Positions 13,699-21,413 of a stretch of 24,321 nt of DNA are shown one piece after another. Source of the DNA: Bacteroidales bacterium (GTDB lineage: Bacteria > Bacteroidota > Bacteroidia > Bacteroidales > WCHB1-69). Made by a program: the position numbers and the translations under genes. Under the pieces are notes generated by a model. The model saw only the letters and a program-made list of their open reading frames with translations. It made no database searches and was not told the DNA's origin. The DNA is taken from assembly GCA_016285615.1 (NCBI GenBank), contig JAEERB010000019.1, positions 1-24,321 on the forward strand, given 5' to 3'. The stretch's first letter is position 1. The number at the start of each line of letters is the position of its first letter.

Positions 13699-13706
13699 TA
13701 TCTTTG
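13699..13706 (+). promoter_or_regulatory. -7 promoter element for the barrel gene and waaA
   Basis: TATCTTTG matches the -7 consensus and lies 20 bases before the ATG at 13727. With only six bases between the two genes, it probably drives both. Confidence 0.6.
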
Positions 13707-13726
13707 TGCGTCATTTTTCAACCATT

Positions 13727-14512
13727 ATGATAAAAAGAATATCCATCATACTTTGTTTGCTTTGCTTCGTGGGACTCTCCTACGGACAGCGACGCGCCGT
13801 GATGACCAAGCCGCGCCAAACGCCCGACTCTGTAACGGCGATGGTATGGACCTGCGCCAACTTCTCATACCAATGGCCTATTGGCGACTTGGGCACTTTC
13901 TACAAAGGCAACTTCAGCATCGGCACAGGCTTTACCTATAAGACGGCCACCCACTGGACTTTTGATGTCCACTTCAACTACTGCTTCGGTGCCAACTTGA
14001 GGGACACCACCCTTTTGGACAACCTCAAGACCAGCAAAGGTGACATCATCGACGGCAACGGCCTTAAAGCCACGCTCTACCTCGAAGGACAGTACTGGCA
14101 TGTGGGCGCCGGCCTCGGCCGTATCATTCCCGTAAGCAAAACCTACTTAAACTCAGGCATTTGGATTCACGCAGGGTTGGGCTATATCCGCCACAAAATC
14201 CATTTCACCGATGTGGATAATCAGGTGCCCCAAATTGGCGGCGACTACCGCAAAGGCTATGACCGTCGCTCGTCGGGGTTCTTCCTGTCGCAATTCATCG
14301 GCTACGTGCACATCGGCAAGTCGCGAGTGGCAAGCTTCTACGGTGGCGTGGAAATCATGGAAATGTGGACCAAACCTGACCGCAACTACGACTTCAACCT
14401 CGGTCCCACCAAGGATCTCAAGAACAAGTTCAGCGGACTTATCGGTCTGAAAATCGGTTGGATAGTGCCGCTCTACACGCAAAAGCACCAGATGACCTAT
14501 TACTACAACTAA
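13727..14512 (+). CDS. Outer-membrane beta-barrel protein of unknown function
   Basis: The 261-residue protein has a signal peptide (1-20, MIKRISIILCLLCFVGLSYG/Q). The mature part is rich in alternating aromatic and polar strands, for example FSIGTGFTYKTATHWTFDVH, LYLEGQYWHVGAGLGRI, WIHAGLGYIRHKI and FSGLIGLKIGWIVPLY, as expected for a small outer-membrane barrel. I cannot name a family. The waaA gene begins six bases after its stop, so the two are almost certainly co-transcribed. That suggests, without proving, a role at the outer membrane linked to lipopolysaccharide. ATG 13727 is chosen because it follows the -7 box at 13699-13706 by 20 bases and gives a standard signal peptide; an in-frame start at 13706 would fall inside the promoter. 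Confidence 0.82.
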   Translation: MIKRISIILCLLCFVGLSYGQRRAVMTKPRQTPDSVTAMVWTCANFSYQWPIGDLGTFYKGNFSIGTGFTYKTATHWTFDVHFNYCFGANLRDTTLLDNLKTSKGDIIDGNGLKATLYLEGQYWHVGAGLGRIIPVSKTYLNSGIWIHAGLGYIRHKIHFTDVDNQVPQIGGDYRKGYDRRSSGFFLSQFIGYVHIGKSRVASFYGGVEIMEMWTKPDRNYDFNLGPTKDLKNKFSGLIGLKIGWIVPLYTQKHQMTYYYN

Positions 14513-14518
14513 CCTTCT

Positions 14519-15748
14519 ATGCGGCTGCTTTATACCCTCTTCATTCATCTTTACTCGCTGGGCGCACTGCTCGCCTCACCGTTCTCGCTGCAGGCACGCC
14601 AATGGTGGCAAGGCCGCAGGCATCTACTTGATTTACTGAAGGAAAAATGCCAAGGCAGGCAAAACATCATCTGGATTCATAGTGCCTCGTTGGGCGAATT
14701 TGAGCAAGGCAAGCCGCTGATGGAACGCATCCGCAAAGAACACCCCGAGTGCTCCATTCTGCTCACTTTCTTCTCGCCTTCGGGTTACGAAATCCGCAAA
14801 AACGAGCCGCTCGCCGATGTGGTTGCCTACCTGCCCGCCGACACACTGTGCAATGTGCGCCGTTTCCTGGATATTGTACAGCCCAAAGCCGCCATCTTCG
14901 TCAAGTACGAATATTGGTTCAACTACATGGATGCGCTGTACAAGAGACAGATACCCTTCTATTACATCTCAGCCATCTACCGCCCATCGCAACACTTTTT
15001 CAAGTGGTACGGCGGTTGGTTTGTGCGCCAATTGAAGAAATGCACCCACTTCTTTGTGCAAAACGCCATCTCCCAACAATTGCTGAACTCCATCGGCATT
15101 CATAATGTGACCATCGCTGGCGACACCCGCTTCGATCGTGTGTATGCCATTGCCCAACAGGACTATACGCTCGACTTTGCCGTGCGCTTCAAGGGCGACA
15201 GACAACTCATCGTGGCTGGCAGCACTTGGGAACCAGACGAACAATTGCTGCGACAGGTATTTGATTCAGTACACGACCGCTACAAGCTCATTTTGGCACC
15301 ACACATGATTGATTCCGAACATATTAAGAGTATAAAAAATCTTTTCTCAGATTACAAGGTGCTCCGTTATACCGAAATGGAAGGACAACCGATAGAAGAT
15401 TACCAAGTGCTGATTATCGACACCATCGGGTTGCTGAGCAAGATTTACAAATACAGCGACATTTCTTACATTGGCGGAGCTTTCGGCAAGGGTTTGCACA
15501 ACATCCTCGAAGCCGGCGTGTTCGGTGTGCCTCTCTTCTTCGGCCCTAAGTACAGCAAGTTCAACGAAGCAGTCGAGTTGGTCAGCCGTGGCGGTGCCTT
15601 TTCAATCCAGACGGCAGAAGAGATGACGACGCGCATCCAGCAGTTCAGCGCCCAGCCCGAACAGTACGGAGCCGTCTGCGACATCTGCCGCCAGTTTGTC
15701 GAGGAAAACCTCGGCGCAGTCGATAAGATTATGGAATCATTGCCATAA
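14519..15748 (+). CDS. waaA: 3-deoxy-D-manno-octulosonic acid (Kdo) transferase
   Basis: The 409-residue GT-B glycosyltransferase adds Kdo from CMP-Kdo to lipid IVA at the cytoplasmic face of the inner membrane. An N-terminal hydrophobic segment (LYTLFIHLYSLGALLASPFS) anchors it. WIHSASLGEFEQ contains the catalytic glutamate, residue 60. IFVKYEYWFN and the GDTRFDRV motif that closes the first domain are present. In the second domain, GSTWEPDE, LAPHMI and GGAFGKGLHNILEAGVFGVP match the CMP-Kdo-binding half. The length is typical. It follows the barrel gene by six bases. Its last 12 bases overlap the 3' end of the convergent Abi gene, so the two transcripts must overlap. Confidence 0.95.
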   Translation: MRLLYTLFIHLYSLGALLASPFSLQARQWWQGRRHLLDLLKEKCQGRQNIIWIHSASLGEFEQGKPLMERIRKEHPECSILLTFFSPSGYEIRKNEPLADVVAYLPADTLCNVRRFLDIVQPKAAIFVKYEYWFNYMDALYKRQIPFYYISAIYRPSQHFFKWYGGWFVRQLKKCTHFFVQNAISQQLLNSIGIHNVTIAGDTRFDRVYAIAQQDYTLDFAVRFKGDRQLIVAGSTWEPDEQLLRQVFDSVHDRYKLILAPHMIDSEHIKSIKNLFSDYKVLRYTEMEGQPIEDYQVLIIDTIGLLSKIYKYSDISYIGGAFGKGLHNILEAGVFGVPLFFGPKYSKFNEAVELVSRGGAFSIQTAEEMTTRIQQFSAQPEQYGAVCDICRQFVEENLGAVDKIMESLP

Positions 15749-16636
15749 CGCCTCTTTCTCCCAGCCAGAAGGGAAGCCCATCGCAACGGAATCTACAAGT
15801 GGATATTCTTCCAACAGTTTTATTATATCTGTTTTTATAGTATTTTGAGAATTAATACTATTCACCCAATATATAAGGCAACACAATATAGCATATAAGC
15901 GATTCGGGGCGACATTCAACACATCGAACCATGGAGAACGCATTTGTTTGGCATTAGGCAACTGTGGCTTTATGGGATAAACCCTATTCCAAACTCTGGC
16001 GTGATGGGCACAGCAGTTACGCAATGCGGCCAAACTCGCTATCCAACTCTCCAAATATTTGTGCTGAGGAACATTGAAACCTCTCGCTACTCTTTTCTTA
16101 ATAGCATTATCCTTGAAATTACTAAAAAGTTTACCTAATGTTCCGAATGACACAATCTCAAAAGTTTTCCATGCAGGTGGCATATCGGGATGGTCATATT
16201 TTGCATAATGTTTCTTGATGAAATCCTCCTTCGTACGAACCAACTCCGTCCGAATAGTGCCAATACAATCATTGTGCATACTCTCATCCTTGAAAAGGTT
16301 GGCCTCCATAAACCAAAAAGGACCATATTGCATTGAAAAATTCTGTATAACACTTGTTCTCAACGCAATCTCAACAGTTTGGATGGCATTAAAAAGGATA
16401 CTTCTAAGTTTCTTATCGAAATAATAAAGACGCACGGCATCGCTGAATAATTTTCCAAACTTGAAAGCATGAGACGATCTGTCCCTTTCGTATGGACGCA
16501 AATAATTGGCAAAACGAAAATAACTGATGACGGACAATGTTTTTTCAGCATTCCCCTCATCCTCAACTATCAAACCTCTTGCTTTCAGTTGAGCAACTTG
16601 GTCTTTTACGCTTATTGGTTGTTTATTGTACTCCAT
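15737..16636 (-). CDS. Abi_2-family (AbiD/AbiF-like) abortive-infection protein with HEPN motif
   Basis: The 299-residue protein fits the Abi_2 family: an opening KQPISVKDQVAQLKARGLIV, the SYFRFANYLRPYE block, an inner helix with VEIALRTSV (88-96), and near the C-terminus SLAALRNCCAHHARVWN. In that block R206 and H211 form the RxxxxH signature of HEPN RNases. Members such as lactococcal AbiD and AbiF stop phage growth, presumably by cutting RNA; the trigger here is unknown. No antitoxin-like gene is adjacent, so it may act alone. The stop lies 12 bases inside the convergent waaA gene. A -7 box at 16725-16732 gives an 88-base leader that can form a stem. Family call strong, defence role inferred. 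Confidence 0.88.
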   Translation of the reverse strand: MEYNKQPISVKDQVAQLKARGLIVEDEGNAEKTLSVISYFRFANYLRPYERDRSSHAFKFGKLFSDAVRLYYFDKKLRSILFNAIQTVEIALRTSVIQNFSMQYGPFWFMEANLFKDESMHNDCIGTIRTELVRTKEDFIKKHYAKYDHPDMPPAWKTFEIVSFGTLGKLFSNFKDNAIKKRVARGFNVPQHKYLESWIASLAALRNCCAHHARVWNRVYPIKPQLPNAKQMRSPWFDVLNVAPNRLYAILCCLIYWVNSINSQNTIKTDIIKLLEEYPLVDSVAMGFPSGWEKEALWQ

Positions 16637-16670
16637 ACGCCACTATTCTTACTAACACAAAAAACAAAAG

Positions 16671-16714
16671 TTCCACCCTGGTTCGCTGGACTTTCGTCGG
16701 GTAGCGTGGTGGAA
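16671..16714 (-). promoter_or_regulatory. Stem-loop in the leader of the Abi gene
   Basis: TTCCACC (16671-16677) and GGTGGAA (16708-16714) form a 7-bp stem around a 30-base loop, within the predicted 88-base leader of the Abi transcript. It could modulate expression; evidence is only the complementarity. Confidence 0.3.
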
Positions 16715-16724
16715 ACTGTCGCTG

Positions 16725-16732
16725 CAAAAATA
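16725..16732 (-). promoter_or_regulatory. -7 promoter element of the Abi gene
   Basis: TATTTTTG on the minus strand is an exact -7 match, 88 bases before the ATG at 16636. Confidence 0.55.
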
Positions 16733-16794
16733 CAAACTTTTTTATTATGAAAACATATTTTGAAAAAAATCTTAATTTTTTCTTTAATTCCTGT

Positions 16795-16873
16795 TTCGGT
16801 CACTGAGCCTGTCGAAGTGCGAAACCACCAATACCGTCATTCCAAGCACGCACAGCGTGCAGATTGGAATCCC
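16795..16873. repeat. Palindromic dispersed element, copy 2
   Basis: The first part pairs GTTTCG and CAC with GTG and CGAAAC around a core containing GAGCCTGTCGAA (about 16793-16825). The second part is bounded by GTCATTCC (16836-16843) and GGAATCCC (16866-16873) and encloses a perfect GCACGC-ACA-GCGTGC hairpin (16846-16860). It shares boundary words and core with 13581-13632. It lies between the Abi gene and the 3' end of the membrane-protein gene. Confidence 0.6.
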
Positions 16874-16917
16874 TACCAACTCCTCAACATAGAGATGTGA
16901 CGCAATAGAAAAGAAAC

Positions 16918-18324
16918 TTAATTAGCCTTAAATAAATCTTGAATTATCTGAAAAGCTGGAACTTGTTTTAGCTTTTTGCTGATATTATTCTCCACAAAGC
17001 CATATGGTCTAACAATCATTATTTTATCAAATTCAAATTTGTTATACATAGCCTGAAGAACAGGATTTGAAATAGGAAAATGAGACGATAAACACAAATA
17101 ATCTTCAATTGCTCTTTTTACACCAGACTTTGGATATTCACAAACAAATAAGTCGGGTTCATCATTATCTGTAGCCAACTCTAATTGTAACCCAACAATA
17201 TATTTTGTACATGATTCTAATATTTCTATTTCGTTGGAACTTTCTCCCAAAACACATAAAATATTTAATGATATCAAAATTGCTGATCTAATTGACGAGG
17301 AAAGTCTGTCGTCTTTTAATACTGTTTGTGATTTTTGAGCCATATTTTTTAGATGGGATAATGTCGTTTCAATCGCATCGTCAAAAAAAGATGTTTCATT
17401 CTCTTTAATATATACCGTCGGATTTACCTTTTGATAGAGATAGGTATATTGTATTTGTGCGATAAAGAAAAACAGATAGTAATAGCAGCATGAAGACTGA
17501 AAGTCAATTTTATACGCATTTTTTGTTTTGTATTCAGGAGTAAAAATCTGTGCACTTTTTTCTGCTTCCTCGCCAAAAATATCCCATACATCATAATGCA
17601 AAACAAAATCCAAGTTTTTATTTGGAAAAATATATTTGAGTATTCCATTAACAGGCATCTCAAATGCATTGGCAGTGTTTCTTAAATTCAGCCCAAAATG
17701 TAGGTTTGACGATTGAAAAAAAAGATGTAAAAAATATTCAATATTGGTTGTTATCATCTTTATTTTTGAAGTTTTCAAATTTACAACAATATTAAAGAAT
17801 AGTTCGGGGTCTTCAAATACACACGAATCGATAAATCGTTTTGAAAAAACAACTTCTTTTAAAATTTTTTCTTCTAGAGAATTACTTAAGTCCCATTTAC
17901 CATTCTTATTGATTTGCAAAATAATAGTATTAAAATTAGACTGATGATACTGTTTTATATACATTATGCAGGTTGTTGGATCTGTCTCTAATAGATTCTC
18001 GTAGTATCTCACAATCTTACCCCAATTGTTTTTGGGAAAATATGTGCATTTTGCAACATATAGTATCAGTGAAACTAAACCAACTATGGATAAAATATAT
18101 CCCCAATAATCAGCCCTTAACCCATATAAACAAGTAGACTTCCCTGCACTACAACGCAAAATGTAGTAAAAGATGAAAAAATTGATGAAAAGACCAATAA
18201 CAATACCAATTACAAGTTCCCGATAAGAAAATTTGTACAACCACAATTTTTTATTATTGGCAACGGTTACTGTTATTAACGTCACCAAAATTGATAATAT
18301 CACTAAAAAATCTCCTGGATGCAT
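16918..18324 (-). CDS. A/T-rich three-TM membrane protein of unknown function
   Basis: I do not recognise this 468-residue protein. Three hydrophobic helices sit at the N-terminus: residues about 5-22 (DFLVILSILVTLITVTVA), 37-57 (LVIGIVIGLFINFFIFYYIL) and 73-91 (YWGYILSIVGLVSLILYVA). The remaining 370 residues are mostly helical in character, rich in Asn, Lys, Ile and Phe, with no visible catalytic motif, and probably lie in the cytoplasm. The sequence is far more A/T-rich than the housekeeping genes. It starts 53 bases after the FISUMP gene stop on the same strand and ends 281 bases before the Abi gene start. A sensor or effector role in defence is possible from position only. ATG 18324 is the natural start. 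Confidence 0.8.
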   Translation of the reverse strand: MHPGDFLVILSILVTLITVTVANNKKLWLYKFSYRELVIGIVIGLFINFFIFYYILRCSAGKSTCLYGLRADYWGYILSIVGLVSLILYVAKCTYFPKNNWGKIVRYYENLLETDPTTCIMYIKQYHQSNFNTIILQINKNGKWDLSNSLEEKILKEVVFSKRFIDSCVFEDPELFFNIVVNLKTSKIKMITTNIEYFLHLFFQSSNLHFGLNLRNTANAFEMPVNGILKYIFPNKNLDFVLHYDVWDIFGEEAEKSAQIFTPEYKTKNAYKIDFQSSCCYYYLFFFIAQIQYTYLYQKVNPTVYIKENETSFFDDAIETTLSHLKNMAQKSQTVLKDDRLSSSIRSAILISLNILCVLGESSNEIEILESCTKYIVGLQLELATDNDEPDLFVCEYPKSGVKRAIEDYLCLSSHFPISNPVLQAMYNKFEFDKIMIVRPYGFVENNISKKLKQVPAFQIIQDLFKAN

Positions 18325-18377
18325 TTCAATTTCGTTTTAAGGGTTTCTTTTTTAATTAATTATTATCTAACGTGATG

Positions 18378-20405
18378 TTAATCTTGCAAACATCGAACAG
18401 AAAGACCACAGTAATCACTCCACGATGTCGTTTTAATTCTATTATTGCAATGCCCTATATACCAACAGAGACCAAGACCACTCCAAAAATATGTAGCTTC
18501 GCCAAAATATTCATACTCATAACTAGCCCCAGAACGACATCCTGCGGGAAATGCATTGAAGCCCGAACGATTGTTATATAAAGGACGATAGCCTGGCCCC
18601 GAATCACACGGCTCCCATCCTGTAGTTGAGGCTAAGGCCTTTGCAGTCTCCCCCGAAGCAAATTGTTCTGCAACATAATCTTCTAACATTAACCATTCGT
18701 CACTACTCGGAACATGCCAACCTTCTGGGCAAATACCTTGTTCTCCAATCCAACTGATAGATGTTGATGAACCATGCATCACTGCGTAAAAGTTGTACAA
18801 TAAACCATACGTTAACTTATTGGAAGAGTCTCCGTTGGGATAATACCAATAAGCCACCGTGGTAGAAGTGCTGCCGCCTTGCGAAATAGTAGTTCCGTCC
18901 GCATATTTGGTTGTTCTTAGATTTTCCTTCATCCAGCACTGCTTGCCTAACTTTACCGTGCTGTATTCATTACCCTCCACATCCTTAAGAGATGTGGGAC
19001 ATGGTTTTGAATATGTTCCATCGCCACGGACACAGCGTACAGAAAATCCATTATCGCTATATGTCCAAGTGTTTGTCACGTAAGCGTTATGATATTGAAG
19101 ATAGTGAACATAGGGATATAATTGGTCATAATAACTATATTGGGATGCACTCCAAAAAGCTGCGGTTGCACGGAAATCGCTAAAACTACTACCGTTACCC
19201 TTTCCAGCAGGAACGGCTGAAAAGCCTGTAGCATTATTACTGCTTGGATTGTCGCCAATAGCACATGTATTTGTGATATTAGTCCAACCCGTAGTGGAAG
19301 CCAAAGCCTTTGCTATAGCTTCATTGTCACCACCACAGCCATACTCACTTTTCCTCTCCACATAATCAAACAATTCATTCCATTCTTTATTACTTGGCAC
19401 ATGCCAACCTGTGGGACAAATGCCTTGCTCGCAAGGAACATCGACAGAAGTGCCTCTTACCACTGTGGGCCAAGTGTATAACAAACCGTATGCGGATTTG
19501 TTCGAAGCCTCATCATTAGGATAATACCAATAAGGCTCTTCATCAGAAGAATGGGTTCCTTGTGAAATAGGAAAGCCATCAGCATACTTGGTGGTCTTCA
19601 AATTTTCCTTCATCCAACACTGCTCGCCTATTAGCACAGTATTGTATGTGTTGCCGTCAATGTCTGCAATCTTGGTTCCACATGGCCATGGTTGGCCTGG
19701 GTCATTGAATGTGAGACCAATATTCTCAGATGTCATCTGATTTTTTTCAATAATTTGACTGGTATATTCAACGCCATTGATAGTGGCATAACCTATATAG
19801 GTCATTTTATCGCCTTTGGCAAACGGCTTGTTGGTTGTCCCTTTGCTGTCGCTTTTCAAGTCCACTATCGACGGACAAGATCCGCCTTGACCTACATATC
19901 GAATAGCATTCTCACCGGCATTCCCATTGTTCACCATCTTGATGGTCGCGATATTTCCACCTAAACGGGCGGTCAACAAATAACTTTGCGCCGTATTCAA
20001 CAAAACCTTGAATGTGTGAACACCCACTGGCAATTTTCCTTGATAAGTCGTTACCATTTTTCCGCTTAAATCATATACTTCCATCGAAATTACACCCGGT
20101 TCAAAAAGTTGCAGCGAAAATTCAGAGATGCCGTCAAAGGGATTGGGAACATTTTTCGATAGTCGTATTGGTGAATCATTATTCGACCCTATTGGATTAT
20201 CTATGCCAGTTATACCCATTGTCAAATTGGTGTCTGGATAGTAGATAGTATGTTGCCAATCGCGCGTCTGATTGGCAATAACCACACGGTTTAAGGGAAC
20301 AATCTTGTTTTGCGCATCTTTACCTGTAAAGGTAAGCGTAATTGTCTGCGCAGTTACACCTATAATTTGTAAAAGCCAAATTGAAATTAATAATACTTTT
20401 TTCAT
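18378..20405 (-). CDS. Secreted protein with two tandem FISUMP domains and an internal sorting-like beta domain
   Basis: The 675-residue protein begins with a signal peptide (MKKVLLISIWLLQIIGVTAQ, 1-20). Residues about 82-158 carry a fold normally found at type IX secretion C-termini: LSKNVPNPFDG, MEVYDLSGKMV, LPVGVHTFKV and a closing IKMVNNG. Two FISUMP (Fibrobacter succinogenes major paralogous) domains follow at about 246-460 and 472-673. Each opens GNxYxTVxxGxQCWMKENL, contains GICPxGWHVPSxxEW, and ends GxSVRC. Each copy holds several cysteines, which suggests disulfides. FISUMP proteins are surface proteins of unsettled function. A longer reading from 20450 is rejected because ATG 20405 gives a clean signal peptide. 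A lipoprotein gene ends 51 bases upstream and is probably co-transcribed. Confidence 0.88.
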   Translation of the reverse strand: MKKVLLISIWLLQIIGVTAQTITLTFTGKDAQNKIVPLNRVVIANQTRDWQHTIYYPDTNLTMGITGIDNPIGSNNDSPIRLSKNVPNPFDGISEFSLQLFEPGVISMEVYDLSGKMVTTYQGKLPVGVHTFKVLLNTAQSYLLTARLGGNIATIKMVNNGNAGENAIRYVGQGGSCPSIVDLKSDSKGTTNKPFAKGDKMTYIGYATINGVEYTSQIIEKNQMTSENIGLTFNDPGQPWPCGTKIADIDGNTYNTVLIGEQCWMKENLKTTKYADGFPISQGTHSSDEEPYWYYPNDEASNKSAYGLLYTWPTVVRGTSVDVPCEQGICPTGWHVPSNKEWNELFDYVERKSEYGCGGDNEAIAKALASTTGWTNITNTCAIGDNPSSNNATGFSAVPAGKGNGSSFSDFRATAAFWSASQYSYYDQLYPYVHYLQYHNAYVTNTWTYSDNGFSVRCVRGDGTYSKPCPTSLKDVEGNEYSTVKLGKQCWMKENLRTTKYADGTTISQGGSTSTTVAYWYYPNGDSSNKLTYGLLYNFYAVMHGSSTSISWIGEQGICPEGWHVPSSDEWLMLEDYVAEQFASGETAKALASTTGWEPCDSGPGYRPLYNNRSGFNAFPAGCRSGASYEYEYFGEATYFWSGLGLCWYIGHCNNRIKTTSWSDYCGLSVRCLQD

Positions 20406-20456
20406 AATTCTTTTTCTCAAATCGTTATTATTTATCATATTACAAATCAAAAAACA

Positions 20457-21197
20457 CTAATAATTATCCCGCATCAGGTTTTCAACTTTTACTTTGCCTG
20501 TTATTTTATCTCCCGAAGAAAGTACTGTGGTAAACTGAAACTCTCCTGATATGGTGCCATTTGAAAAATTATACTTTAAAGATGAATTTTTCAATTCAAA
20601 AGAGGTGCTCGTAATACCATATCCAAAGACTACGCCAGCATCCCCTTCTTCAGTTAAAACATTGTCAAAATGAAACTTACCTTTGCTATCAATAGCCACG
20701 GGACTGCAACTTGCATCCACATAAAAATCTTCTTCACCAAAATCATCTTTGCCTTTATATTCAATTCCATTTTGCCAAACATCATAAACTCGTGTCACGG
20801 AATACGTTGCAGGAGACAACGAGAATGAAATGTCCATTAGATTAGTGCCTTCATGTTGCTGGCTTATATAAACTTTAAGGTTATCGTTGTTCTGTGAGAT
20901 GAATTTGTAAACCAAATCAATATAACCATCGGAATATTCGAATCCTTCAAAATTCTCGCGATTCAAAATTCGATGTAGTTCTTTTGGTAATTCGATTTTC
21001 CCAGTCCATTCACCAACAAAGCGTCCTTCCACCACTTCCGCCAACGCTACAGCCTCTTCGCTGTAATATCGATCACCACCTTTATTGCAACCTGTAAAAA
21101 AAACAGTGCAAATACTCATTAGTAATAAGAATAATTTTTTTATAAAACTTTGATTTTTAATATTTAACAATGATTTTCTCTTCAAAATTTTTGACAT
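20457..21197 (-). CDS. Predicted lipoprotein of unknown function
   Basis: From ATG 21197 the protein has 246 residues. A hydrophobic segment LFLLLMSICTVFFTGC ends in a lipobox with the acylated cysteine at residue 37, followed by NKGGDRYYSEE. The mature part is beta-rich (FVGEWTGKIELP, LKVYISQQHEG, FHFDNVLTEEG, ISGEFQFTTVLSSGDKITGK), probably a periplasmic or surface beta domain. The 20-residue stretch before the hydrophobic core is longer than usual for a lipoprotein signal. Other in-frame starts are ATG 21218 and TTG 21248; all lie inside the inverted-repeat element at 21191-21368. It ends 51 bases before the FISUMP gene, suggesting an operon. I cannot assign a family. Confidence 0.75.
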   Translation of the reverse strand: MSKILKRKSLLNIKNQSFIKKLFLLLMSICTVFFTGCNKGGDRYYSEEAVALAEVVEGRFVGEWTGKIELPKELHRILNRENFEGFEYSDGYIDLVYKFISQNNDNLKVYISQQHEGTNLMDISFSLSPATYSVTRVYDVWQNGIEYKGKDDFGEEDFYVDASCSPVAIDSKGKFHFDNVLTEEGDAGVVFGYGITSTSFELKNSSLKYNFSNGTISGEFQFTTVLSSGDKITGKVKVENLMRDNY

Positions 21198-21368
21198 AAA
21201 AAAAAACGCGAACTTCATTCTGTGGTTCGAGGTTCTGGTAAAACCCAATGCTACAAATAAGAAAGCTCACGGTCTATCCGCGAGCGTTTCAGCTTTCTTT
21301 GTAGCATTTTTGTGAAATTTACCAGATTTCGAACACACTAAAGAAAAGCGAAAACGCTTTTATGTCAA
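21191..21368. repeat. 178-bp near-palindromic element with terminal inverted repeats
   Basis: The ends are exact inverted repeats: TTGACATAAAA (21191-21201) and TTTTATGTCAA (21358-21368). Moving inward, matched blocks are TTCGA, TCTGGTAAA, AATGCTACAAA and GAAAGCT on the left, each with its complement on the right in the same order. At the centre lies GCTC-CGG-TCTAT-CCG-GAGC (21265-21285). It has the architecture of a miniature inverted-repeat element or a very long hairpin. The lipoprotein start codon falls inside its left end. Confidence 0.7.
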
Positions 21369-21402
21369 GAAAATGCTGTTAGCTATTGTGTTAACAACGA
21401 TG

Positions 21403-21410
21403 CAAAGATA
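21403..21410 (-). promoter_or_regulatory. Candidate -7 promoter element of the lipoprotein-FISUMP unit
   Basis: TATCTTTG on the minus strand matches the consensus. It lies about 205 bases before the ATG at 21197, so the transcript would carry the whole 178-bp palindrome as its leader. No -33 box was found. Confidence 0.45.
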
Positions 21411-21413
21411 AGA

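Noticed and set aside
15737..21197. The four minus-strand genes as one defence operon
   Set aside because: A repeat element and a separate promoter split the Abi gene from the rest, and FISUMP and lipoprotein genes have no known defence role. Only neighbourhood supports a link.
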